NCBI GenBank assembly: GCA_903864375.1
Contig: CAIPFS010000330.1
Location: forward strand, 1 to 18,262
DNA: 18,262 nt
Direction: 5' to 3'
Origin: an uncultured Verrucomicrobiota bacterium
GTDB taxonomy: Bacteria > Verrucomicrobiota > Verrucomicrobiia > Limisphaerales > UBA9464
Part shown: piece by piece, positions 1 through 7,028 of the stretch
How the letters are laid out: each line of letters starts with the position of its first letter
Numbering within the stretch: position 1 is the first letter of the stretch
Position numbers and translations under genes: made by a program
Notes under the pieces: model-generated
What the model saw: only the letters and a program-made list of their open reading frames with translations
Database searches by the model: none
Told to the model about the DNA's origin: nothing

Positions 1-2334
1 CGATGGGCCCGGCACTGGCTCGACGTGGTTCACTACGGCGAGACCCACGGTTACGACAAGGATAAACCCCGACCCAACGCCTGGCCGTATCGGGATTACG
101 TCGTCCGAAGTTTCAATCAGGACAAGCCGTACGCCCGATTTGTTCAGGAGCAGGTGGCTGGAGATATCCTCTTCCCGGATACCCGCGATGGGGTGGAAGC
201 TCTCGGTTTCATCGCTGCCGGCCCGTGGGATTTCATCGGTCACGCCGAGGTTCCAGAATCCAAGATCGACGGCAAGGTGGCCCGGCATCTGGATCGGGAT
301 GACATGGTGGTCAACACCCTTCAGACGTTCAACAGCCTGACCATTCAATGCGCCCAGTGCCACAACCATAAGTTTGATCCCATCTCCCAGGAGGACTACT
401 ACAGCCTCCAGGCTGTCTTTGCCGCAGTCGATCGGGCCGATACGTCGTACGATCTGGAGGAAACGGATGCGCGCCGGCGCCGGGATCTGGATCAGCGTCA
501 ACGCCACCTGGAGGAACGACGACGGCAAATCGAGCAAGAGGTGGCGACACGGGCCGGGACGGCACTGGTGGAGTTGGACCGAAAAATTTCTGTCGAGACG
601 GAACGGAAAAAGGGAGGCGATGCCGTCGGGTATCATAGCGGGATTTCTCCCAAGCCGGACGAGACCAAATGGGTGCAGGTGGACCTTGGGTCCCAGCTGC
701 CGGTGGACTCCATCGTCCTGCACCCCTGCCACGATGATTTCGCCGGCATTGGCGACGGCTTCGGATTTCCCGTTCGTTTCAAAGTGGAGGTCTCCAATGA
801 TCCCGATTTTGTCGACGGTGTCGTGGCCGTTCACGACAAGACCGGCGAAGACGTGCCCAATCCCGGCCTCCGCCCCTACCCCATCAACACTACCGGTCGA
901 ATCAGCAGGTATATCCGGGTTACCGCCACGCGCCTGGCCCTGCGCCAGGCGGATTACATCTTCGCGCTCTCCGAGTTGGAGGCCATGACTCCAACCGGAA
1001 CCAATGCGGCCGCGGGTCGTGAGGTGTCTGCGCTGGACTCGATCGAGGCCGGACCCCGCTGGCGCAGATTCAATCTGACCGACGGGCAATACCCCGGCGG
1101 AGGCGATTCCTCCACGAACTCGCTCGCGGCCCTTCAATCATCGCGCAGCAATCTCATCGCGCGCGTGAGGCGCGAGGAAGAGACCGTGGAATTAAGGAAG
1201 ACAGAAGAATCTCTTCTCTCCCTCCATCAGGAAAAAGGCCGGCTTCCAACACCCCGGACTGCCTATGTGGCCACCGTCTATTCGGGGTCGGGGGCTTTTT
1301 CCGGCACCGGTGCCCAGGGGGGAAAACCGCGCCCGGTTTTTCTCCTGAACCGGGGCAATGTCCAGAAACCGGGGAAGGAAGTGGGTCCGGGAGCCCTGAG
1401 TTGCGTCACGGCCCTGACTTCCCGTTTCGCCCTTCCACAAGACCATCGGGAAGGCGACCGACGGGCGGCCCTGGCCCAATGGCTGTCCCATCACGACAAC
1501 CCGCTGACCTGGCGATCCATCGTCAACCGGGTCTGGCAATTCCATTTTGGCCGTGGACTGGTCGATACGGCGAATGATTTCGGCCGCATGGGAGCGTTGC
1601 CCACCCATCCGGAGCTCCTCGACTGGCTGGCCAGTGAATTCCGCGATGGCGGCCAGTCCCTGAAGTCCCTTCACTATCTCATCGTGACCAGTTCCACCTA
1701 TCGTCAATCGGCAGGAGAATGGAATGACTCCGCGCCGCCAGCCGATTTGAAAGCCCTGGAACAGGCTCGCCGGACCGACGCCGACAACCGGTACTTGTGG
1801 CGTCAGAATCGGCGCAAGCTTGAGGCTGAGGCGGTTCGCGACGCGGTTCTCGCCGTGTCCGGACAACTGGACCTGACCATGGGCGGCCCGTCGTTTGAGG
1901 ATTTTGTGGTGGAGCATCCGGAACACTCCCCCCATTACGAATACGGTCTGCATGATCCCGAAGACCCGAGGACCCACCGGCGGTCGATCTATCGCTTCAT
2001 CGTGCGGTCACAACCTCAGCCGTTCATGACCGTGCTCGACTGCGCCGACCCGTCGATGCAGGTCAGCAAGCGAAACGAAAGCCTTTCCCCGCTGCAGGCC
2101 CTTTCTCTGCTGAACAATTCCCTGATGATCTCCTCATCACGACACTTTGCCGACAAATTGACACGGACGGGTGGGGATTTGGCAGCCCAGGTCCGGCGCG
2201 GCTACCTGGAGGTGACCGGACGAACCCCATCAGCATCCGATGAAGCTTCACTCACCGGCTACGCCGGACAGTACGGACTCCAGAACTATTGTCGTCTGTT
2301 GCTGAATCTCAACGAGTTCTCCTTTGTCGATTAG
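1..2334 (+). CDS. DUF1549/DUF1553 (planctomycete cytochrome C-type) protein with discoidin-like insert, 5'-truncated
   Basis: The reading frame is open from the first base, so the N-terminus lies outside the window; 777 codons are visible. The opening RWARHWLDVVHYGET is typical of DUF1549. A CxxCH heme c motif (CAQCH, visible residues 117-121) sits in the conserved context IQCAQCHNHKFDPI. Residues about 150-185 are highly charged (Arg/Glu/Gln) and probably form a coiled coil. Residues about 207-330 (WVQVDLGSQLPVDSIVLHP, later RYIRVTATRL) resemble an F5/8 type C (discoidin) carbohydrate-binding fold inserted between the two DUF domains. Residues about 480-770 match DUF1553 (WRSIVNRVWQFHFGRGLV, DFGRMGALPTHPELLDWLA). 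Full-length family members often carry an N-terminal cytochrome c domain, which would lie upstream. Such proteins are thought to be exported and often pair with DUF1501 proteins, as here. The biochemical function is not established; binding of extracellular glycans is inferred only from the insert. Confidence 0.92.
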   Translation, partial: RWARHWLDVVHYGETHGYDKDKPRPNAWPYRDYVVRSFNQDKPYARFVQEQVAGDILFPDTRDGVEALGFIAAGPWDFIGHAEVPESKIDGKVARHLDRDDMVVNTLQTFNSLTIQCAQCHNHKFDPISQEDYYSLQAVFAAVDRADTSYDLEETDARRRRDLDQRQRHLEERRRQIEQEVATRAGTALVELDRKISVETERKKGGDAVGYHSGISPKPDETKWVQVDLGSQLPVDSIVLHPCHDDFAGIGDGFGFPVRFKVEVSNDPDFVDGVVAVHDKTGEDVPNPGLRPYPINTTGRISRYIRVTATRLALRQADYIFALSELEAMTPTGTNAAAGREVSALDSIEAGPRWRRFNLTDGQYPGGGDSSTNSLAALQSSRSNLIARVRREEETVELRKTEESLLSLHQEKGRLPTPRTAYVATVYSGSGAFSGTGAQGGKPRPVFLLNRGNVQKPGKEVGPGALSCVTALTSRFALPQDHREGDRRAALAQWLSHHDNPLTWRSIVNRVWQFHFGRGLVDTANDFGRMGALPTHPELLDWLASEFRDGGQSLKSLHYLIVTSSTYRQSAGEWNDSAPPADLKALEQARRTDADNRYLWRQNRRKLEAEAVRDAVLAVSGQLDLTMGGPSFEDFVVEHPEHSPHYEYGLHDPEDPRTHRRSIYRFIVRSQPQPFMTVLDCADPSMQVSKRNESLSPLQALSLLNNSLMISSSRHFADKLTRTGGDLAAQVRRGYLEVTGRTPSASDEASLTGYAGQYGLQNYCRLLLNLNEFSFVD

Positions 2335-2336
2335 GA

Positions 2337-3854
2337 ATGAAACACCCGTCGCCGTTTCATCGATCGCACAGCAACGGGGGTTCCCTGAGCCGTCGGGAAT
2401 TCCTCTGGAATTCGGGCGGCGGTCTGGGAGGCATTGCCCTCGCCAGTCTGCTGGGATCCGACCGATCCCTGGCCGCGCCTGAACCCAACCCGGATCCTGG
2501 AAAGGCCAACCGATTTCCGGAATTTCAGCCTAAGGCCAAACGCGTCATTCAGTTGTTCATGGCCGGTGCCGCCAGCCACCTGGACCTTTTCGACTTCAAA
2601 CCCCAACTGGTGCGCCGGGACGGTCAAAAGAGCGATTTTGGGGAACACGTGGAAGCCTTTCAGGATGGCCTTGGCCCCTGGATGAAGCCCGCCTGGGAAT
2701 TCAAACCGTACGGACAGTCCGGCAAGCCCCTTTCCGAAGTCGTCTCGGCGCTCGGTCCCGTGGTCGATCAACTCGCCTTCGTGCATAATCTGGTGGGCAA
2801 AACCGGCGTCCATAGCCAAGCCACCTACCTGCAATCCACCGGTTTTCAGCTTCCAGGCTTTCCCGGCATGGGGGCATGGGTGAGCTACGGATTGGGTTCT
2901 CTCAACGAAAACCTGCCGGCCTTTGTTGTCCTTCCGGACCACCGCGGCTTTGCCTCCAATGGTCCCAAGAACTGGGATTCGGCGTTTCTGCCGGGCCAGC
3001 ATGCGGGCACCATGATTTTTCCGGGTCGCCCCAACCCGGTGAGCGATCTATTCCCCGCAACGTCGGGTGGATTCATCTCGGGCGACAGCGAATCCGCCAC
3101 CCACTCCCTTTTGAACCGCCTGAACCGGGAACATGCGGTGCGACGGGAGGGCGATGCCCGGCTGGATGCCCGCATCCGAAGTTATGAACTGGCTGCCCGG
3201 ATGCAATTGGCGGCCCCAGAGGCCCTCGATATCTCCCGGGAACCCGACTACCTGTTGGACCTCTACGGGGTCAAAAGGAATCCGCCCGCCTGGCCCAGGG
3301 AAATCAATGCCGAGGAGGAGATGCATCATTTTGGACGCAAATGCCTGGCTGCCCGCCGCCTCATCGAACGTGGCGTGCGCTTCGTCCAAATCTGGAGCGG
3401 CAATGACAATAGCTTTCCGCGTCGGAATTGGGACTCCCATGAAGACATCCGGCGCGATCATGGCCCGTTGGCCATGGGCTTCGCCCGGGGCACCGCCGCC
3501 CTGATCCAGGACCTCCAGCAACGGGGCCTGCTGGATGAGACGCTCATCCTCTGGACCACCGAATTTGGGCGGATGCCGAGTTCCCAGGGCGGCGTGGGAC
3601 GTGACCATAACCCATACTGCTTCACCAACTGGATGTGTGGCGGAGGCGTTCGTGGTGGTGCCTGCGGCGGTGAATCGGATGAATGGGGCTACAAGCCGCT
3701 CGATCGGGATCAACCGACCACCGTGTATGACATCCACGCCACCATCCTTCACCTATTGGGCATCGACCACACTCATCTCACCTTTCGCCACAACGGCGTC
3801 GACCGCCGCCTGACCGACGTCCACGGGCAGGTCATTCGCAGCCTGCTGGCGTAG
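2337..3854 (+). CDS. DUF1501 family protein, Tat-exported
   Basis: A 505-residue protein of the DUF1501 family, which belongs to the alkaline phosphatase/sulfatase-like superfamily. The ATG at 2337 lies 2 bases after the stop of the upstream gene, so the pair is almost certainly co-transcribed and translationally coupled. An in-frame TTG further upstream would lie inside the preceding gene and is less likely. The N-terminus has a twin-arginine signal (SRREFL, then a Gly/Ala/Leu-rich stretch GGIALASLLG, then AAPEP), which predicts export of a folded, probably cofactor-bearing protein. Family landmarks include LFMAGAASHLDLFDFKP near residue 75, RLIERGVRFVQIWSG, and near the C-terminus TLILWTTEFGRMP with GRDHNPYCFTNWMCGGGV, where His and Asp residues could bind metal. 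DUF1501 genes commonly follow DUF1549/DUF1553 genes in Planctomycetota and Verrucomicrobiota. The substrate is unknown. Confidence 0.93.
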   Translation: MKHPSPFHRSHSNGGSLSRREFLWNSGGGLGGIALASLLGSDRSLAAPEPNPDPGKANRFPEFQPKAKRVIQLFMAGAASHLDLFDFKPQLVRRDGQKSDFGEHVEAFQDGLGPWMKPAWEFKPYGQSGKPLSEVVSALGPVVDQLAFVHNLVGKTGVHSQATYLQSTGFQLPGFPGMGAWVSYGLGSLNENLPAFVVLPDHRGFASNGPKNWDSAFLPGQHAGTMIFPGRPNPVSDLFPATSGGFISGDSESATHSLLNRLNREHAVRREGDARLDARIRSYELAARMQLAAPEALDISREPDYLLDLYGVKRNPPAWPREINAEEEMHHFGRKCLAARRLIERGVRFVQIWSGNDNSFPRRNWDSHEDIRRDHGPLAMGFARGTAALIQDLQQRGLLDETLILWTTEFGRMPSSQGGVGRDHNPYCFTNWMCGGGVRGGACGGESDEWGYKPLDRDQPTTVYDIHATILHLLGIDHTHLTFRHNGVDRRLTDVHGQVIRSLLA

Positions 3855-3912
3855 TCCACCTGGGCTGGGTTCAATTTGCGGTGTTGGACTCGGGCCCACT
3901 GTCCTGAGGATC

Positions 3913-3946
3913 AACCACAGAGAGCACAAAGAGCGCAGAGAAAGAA
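3913..3946. repeat. Purine-rich 9-base tandem-like block
   Basis: Three consecutive 9-base units, CACAGAGAG (3916-3924), CACAAAGAG (3925-3933) and CGCAGAGAA (3934-3942), are preceded by AAC and followed by AGAAGG. The composition contrasts sharply with the surrounding GC-rich DNA. From memory, similar 'ACCACAGAG..CACAGAG' blocks are scattered between genes in many unrelated bacterial genomes. That link is recalled, not tested, so calling it a dispersed element is an inference. Confidence 0.5.
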
Positions 3947-4033
3947 GGTTGGGCTGATGGGTCCGATGGGCACCGGTCCAGTCCGCAGGCCATCTGAACC
4001 ACGCCCACCACGGGATTTAGCCCTAGTTTTATT

Positions 4034-4138
4034 CGGCCCACCCCCGGAGCGTCACGGGTGGTAGGCCGCCGTTTCGCGGTTTCCAAACCTGCCGGGCCGT
4101 CGGTAAATCGAGACGTCAGGCGGTGGGCTACAGTTTAG
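4034..4138. repeat. Hairpin-bearing intergenic module, possibly a dispersed repeat
   Basis: CGGCC-CACCC (4034-4043) can pair with GGGTG (4056-4060) and GGCCG (4064-4068), giving a 10-pair stem with a 3-base bulge. Just downstream, GGTTT (4078-4082) and AAACC (4085-4089) form a second inverted repeat around a CC centre. On the minus strand this reads GGTTTGGAAACC, flanked by GGCAG and GCGAAACGGCGGCC. I recall similar GGTTTGGAAACC modules recurring between genes in Verrucomicrobiota, but that is memory, not a search. It could equally be a stable 3' end for one of the converging transcripts. Confidence 0.4.
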
Positions 4139-4167
4139 TCCATGGGCCGTCCGCAGGACCTGACGCG

Positions 4168-5394
4168 TCACCGCACCTTCAGCACCACCAATTGTCGCGG
4201 ATCGCGGGCGGCCAGGTATCCATCGGCCAGCGCAAAGGGGCTCCGGGTGCCGGTGCCCAAAACCTGGGTTCGGGCCAGCTCATGGGGTGCTTTCTGCGAC
4301 GCTTCCAGCACTGCCAGTTCACCGCTCTCCAGAAGTGTCACCAGTAATTTGCCGGTGCTCACGACGGTTCCCGCACCGAACCCATCCACACTCCATGCCA
4401 CCCTGCCGGTCGCCCATTCGACGCAACGGAAGGCAGGCTTCGATTCCGTCCGACCGTGAAAGCCATACAAGTGGCCATCGACCAGAACGGGTGTCGCATA
4501 GTGGGCCGAAAGGGCTGAATCACCCGACCAGACTTCGCTCATCTGGTTTCCAGTCCGGCTGAGAAGGACGGCACCTGTCCCGTAACTGGCGGTGAGAAAG
4601 ATTTGAGTTCCGCTCACCAGCGGGCTCGCGGCGTTCACCGATGCACGCTGCCGGGATCTCCAGGGATGCGTCAGGACCAACGTGCCAGTCCCCGGTTGGA
4701 CCGCCACCAGGCCCGCCCGGGTGAAGAAAAGGGCAAGAGCGTCCGAACCGGATCCCGACATCACCGGTGAGGCATACCCAGCCTCGTCGTCGGTCAATTT
4801 CCAGGCTACGTCGCCGGTTGAGAGCTTGAAGGCTCCCACACCGGCGCCCGGACCGCCGATATTGACCAGCACTAAATCCCGAACCACCAACGGCGAGCTG
4901 GCTAGACCGAAAAAGCCTTTATCGGACTTGAACCGGGACAGGGTGTCCACATGCCAGTTCTCCTTCCCATCCTCGAGTCGAAGAGACGTCAGGCGGCCTT
5001 CAGCTCCAAAGGTCAAAACCTGGCCATCGCTGACTGCCGGAGAGGCGCGAGGTCCGTCATCAAATCCAAAGTCATCCTCATAATGGGTTGGATAAGCGTG
5101 GCGCCATTGCGGGGTGCCATTGACGAGATCCCACGATTCGACGACCTCGTTGTCACCTTCGCGATGATGCAGAATCAGGTGTCCATCCGCGATGACCGGA
5201 CCGCCGAATCCATGGCCGACCTTGCGACTCCAGGCCTTTTGTGGACCGTCCGACAGGGACTTGATGTCGATCGCATTGGTGGTGGACCCATTCCGATGCG
5301 GCCCGAGAAATTGAGGCCAATCCTCTGCCGCCAACCGTCCATGGACCGGGAAGGCTGCCACCAACGACATCAGCAACCGGGAAGAGCTTCGCAC
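4168..5394 (-). CDS. Secreted PQQ-like beta-propeller (WD40-like/BamB-type) protein
   Basis: A repeat protein of about 408 residues. After a signal peptide (RSSSRLLMSLVAAFPVHGRLAA) the mature part opens with EDWPQFLGPHRNG, a signature of PQQ-like propeller proteins in Planctomycetota and Verrucomicrobiota. Repeated blade-like segments follow, such as VESWDLVNGTPQWRH, LTSLRLEDGKENWHV, GAFKLSTGDVAWKLT and RCVEWATGRVAWSV, each ending in the 'G...W' pattern of these blades. I chose the GTG at 5394 because it gives a normal signal peptide and avoids overlap with exbD. The same frame extends to a TTG at 5463, which would overlap exbD by 26 bases and add a long basic N-terminus; an ATG at 5370 is also possible. 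It is probably the last gene of the tonB-exbBD cluster. No PQQ-dehydrogenase catalytic features were recognised, so a structural or assembly role is more likely, and the function remains open. Confidence 0.85.
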   Translation of the reverse strand: MRSSSRLLMSLVAAFPVHGRLAAEDWPQFLGPHRNGSTTNAIDIKSLSDGPQKAWSRKVGHGFGGPVIADGHLILHHREGDNEVVESWDLVNGTPQWRHAYPTHYEDDFGFDDGPRASPAVSDGQVLTFGAEGRLTSLRLEDGKENWHVDTLSRFKSDKGFFGLASSPLVVRDLVLVNIGGPGAGVGAFKLSTGDVAWKLTDDEAGYASPVMSGSGSDALALFFTRAGLVAVQPGTGTLVLTHPWRSRQRASVNAASPLVSGTQIFLTASYGTGAVLLSRTGNQMSEVWSGDSALSAHYATPVLVDGHLYGFHGRTESKPAFRCVEWATGRVAWSVDGFGAGTVVSTGKLLVTLLESGELAVLEASQKAPHELARTQVLGTGTRSPFALADGYLAARDPRQLVVLKVR

Positions 5395-5437
5395 ATCGAA
5401 ACATCTACCCTGCCGTGACCGAAATGGCAAAGCCGGC

Positions 5438-5857
5438 TTATTCCTTGGGTGCCTCGATGGCAAACGAAACCTTGGAGATTTTGTGCGCCTTCACCGTATC
5501 CAGTATGTTCATGACCACGCCGTGGGTCACGTTTTGGTCCGCCTTGATGTAAACCGGCAGGTTGGTGTTGGCGGCATACCGTTTGTCGAGTTCCCGCTCC
5601 ATCTCGGGGAGTGAATAAAGCTTTTTATCCACCCGATAGGTGACGTCGCGAAGGATTTCGATGTCAAAAACGTCGGGCTTGGTCGTGGACTTGGGGGGAA
5701 CCGCCGTCGGCAAATCCATTTTCAGCACCTGAAGCTTCTGCATGCTGAGACTGACCATGATGAATGAGGCCAGCAGGAAGAACATCACGTCGATCAACGG
5801 GATGATTTCGATACGGGCCTTCTTGTAAGTACCTGAGCCTCCGCCGGATCCGTGCAT
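5438..5857 (-). CDS. exbD: Biopolymer transport protein ExbD/TolR family (second copy)
   Basis: A 139-residue protein. A short cytoplasmic tail (MHGSGGGSGTYKKARIE) leads into one membrane helix, IIPLIDVMFFLLASFIMVSL, with the conserved Asp at residue 23 that carries protons in ExbD/TolR. The periplasmic domain follows, with the family pattern LPVYIKADQNVTHGVVMNILDTVKAHKISKVSFAIE. With ExbB it would form the proton-driven motor that energises TonB. It starts 3 bases after the stop of the upstream exbD copy, so the two are surely co-transcribed. The membrane segment is nearly identical to that of its neighbour while the periplasmic part differs widely, so the two may play different roles in one complex or serve different TonB partners. 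TolR is the alternative name, but the linked tonB favours ExbD. Confidence 0.93.
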   Translation of the reverse strand: MHGSGGGSGTYKKARIEIIPLIDVMFFLLASFIMVSLSMQKLQVLKMDLPTAVPPKSTTKPDVFDIEILRDVTYRVDKKLYSLPEMERELDKRYAANTNLPVYIKADQNVTHGVVMNILDTVKAHKISKVSFAIEAPKE

Positions 5858-5860
5858 AGT

Positions 5861-6277
5861 TTATTGGGGTTTCGGGCTCACCGCGAAGGAGACACGCTGG
5901 ACCCCCGCGCGGCGGACGCGATCCAGCACCTGATTCACCCGCCCATGCAATGTTGCCTGGTCCGCGGTCACAAAAATCGGCGCATTGGTGTTCTTCTTGA
6001 GGGCATCCGCCAGCTGAGTGTCCAGCTGTTCGAAGGAAACCCCCAACTTGCCGACACTGACCTGCCCCGCCTTGTCGATGCCGATGTTAAAAATGTCCGG
6101 ACGGAAATCCTGTTTGGAGGTCACGGCAATGGCCAAATCCATCTTCTTGGTCGCCGCCTTCTGCATGGAAAGACTGACCATCATGAAGGAGGCCAGCAAA
6201 AAGAACATCACGTCGATCAACGGGATGATCTCGATCCGCGCCTTGCGACGGGGAACAGGTGAAGAGGAGAGATGCAT
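5861..6277 (-). CDS. exbD: Biopolymer transport protein ExbD/TolR family (first copy)
   Basis: A 138-residue paralogue of the following gene. RRKARIEIIPLIDVMFFLLA places the conserved membrane Asp at residue 22. The helix is followed by MQKAATKKMDLAIAV and a periplasmic domain with NAPIFVTADQATLHGRVNQVLDRVRRAGVQRVSFAV. It lies 34 bases downstream of exbB and ends 3 bases before the next exbD. No Shine-Dalgarno sequence precedes the ATG, which is true of the whole cluster. Two ExbD proteins beside one ExbB are common in several phyla, where both may join one motor as a heteromer; that arrangement is inferred here. The DNA encoding the helix matches the second copy closely even at synonymous positions. 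Confidence 0.93.
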   Translation of the reverse strand: MHLSSSPVPRRKARIEIIPLIDVMFFLLASFMMVSLSMQKAATKKMDLAIAVTSKQDFRPDIFNIGIDKAGQVSVGKLGVSFEQLDTQLADALKKNTNAPIFVTADQATLHGRVNQVLDRVRRAGVQRVSFAVSPKPQ

Positions 6278-6311
6278 AGGACGTCCGGGAGGGCTCCGCG
6301 AACGCTGCCGA

Positions 6312-6980
6312 TCAGGATGCGACGCCGGCCGCCTCGCGACGGAAGGTCATGGTATCAAAACCGTCCTGCTTGGCGCGAGCCACCATCACTTCCACATTGG
6401 TGGCGGCCGTCTCCAAATCGAACGTCAGCTTGGCCAGCCGTTCATTAAAGTAGTTGAACGGGAGAAGACAAAAGATGGCGATGCCCAATCCACTGGCGGT
6501 GGCAATCAGGGCTTCACCGATGCCGCCGGAGACCGCTCCGACTGACAGTTCATTGCCACCGACCGTATGGAAGGTGCTCATAATACCGGTCACCGTTCCC
6601 AGCAATCCCAGAAGCGGCGCCACGGTGATGCAGGTGTCGATGACCATCAGGAACCGCCCGCCCCGCTTGATTTCCGCACCAGCGGCCACTTTCAAGGCGC
6701 CCGACAGAGAGCCGTGCACGTGGCTGAGGCCCCGGTAAATCATGCGGACGACCGGATCCTCCGACCCCTTCGAGACGTCGAGCGCCCCACGGAAATCTCC
6801 GCCCTCCATGGACGCGAGAACCTTCTCCAGAACCTCGGCATCCCGCTTCCCCGACTCCCGAACCCACCAAAACAACCGCTCGGTGACGACCGCCAAAGCC
6901 ACAATGGCGACCAATAAAATCGGCCACATGATGGGACCGCCCGCTTTGAAGAAATCGACGATGGCGTTGGCAAATATCAT
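6312..6980 (-). CDS. exbB: MotA/TolQ/ExbB proton channel family protein
   Basis: A 222-residue inner-membrane protein with three predicted helices: residues about 17-34 (IMWPILLVAIVALAVVT), 113-136 and 150-175. The second carries the ExbB/TolQ signature VAPLLGLLGTVTGIMSTF and the third GGIGEALIATASGLGIAIF. A cytoplasmic loop (about 40-110) lies between helices one and two, as in the family. ExbB forms the pentameric channel around ExbD helices and converts the proton gradient into movement of TonB. The ATG at 6980 lies 48 bases after the tonB stop. No Shine-Dalgarno sequence is visible; the bases just before the ATG are pyrimidine-rich. TolQ is the closest alternative, but a linked tonB and the absence of tolA, tolB or pal nearby favour ExbB. 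Confidence 0.94.
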   Translation of the reverse strand: MIFANAIVDFFKAGGPIMWPILLVAIVALAVVTERLFWWVRESGKRDAEVLEKVLASMEGGDFRGALDVSKGSEDPVVRMIYRGLSHVHGSLSGALKVAAGAEIKRGGRFLMVIDTCITVAPLLGLLGTVTGIMSTFHTVGGNELSVGAVSGGIGEALIATASGLGIAIFCLLPFNYFNERLAKLTFDLETAATNVEVMVARAKQDGFDTMTFRREAAGVAS

Positions 6981-7028
6981 GGGAGAAGAAGGGTTGGAGA
7001 AACGGGGCTCAGGTCAGACAGTTTGGGT

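Larger units (their letters stand above)
3855..4167. other. Non-coding gap with two repeat-like modules
   Basis: These 313 bases separate the stop of the DUF1501 gene from the stop of the propeller gene, so the flanking genes converge. I find no convincing gene here. Short open frames exist on both strands but lack family resemblance. The stretch holds a purine-rich block of 9-base units at about 3913-3946 and a hairpin-bearing module at about 4034-4138, each listed separately. No hairpin followed by a T-run was seen, so how the two converging transcripts end is unclear. Confidence 0.7.

Noticed and set aside
374..988. A 204-codon plus-strand frame overlapping the first gene in another phase
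   Set aside because: It is Arg/Ser/Pro-rich low-complexity sequence typical of an out-of-phase reading of a GC-rich gene.
1192..1977. A 261-codon minus-strand open frame inside the DUF1553 region
   Set aside because: It is antisense to well-conserved family motifs and has no recognisable domain of its own.
4108..4995. A 14-base match, GAGACGTCAGGCGG, shared by the intergenic gap (near 4110) and the propeller gene (near 4983)
   Set aside because: The flanks do not match, one copy is coding, and short GC-rich matches are plausible by chance. Its AGACGTC core resembles a MetJ box by coincidence, with no tandem repeat and no met gene nearby.
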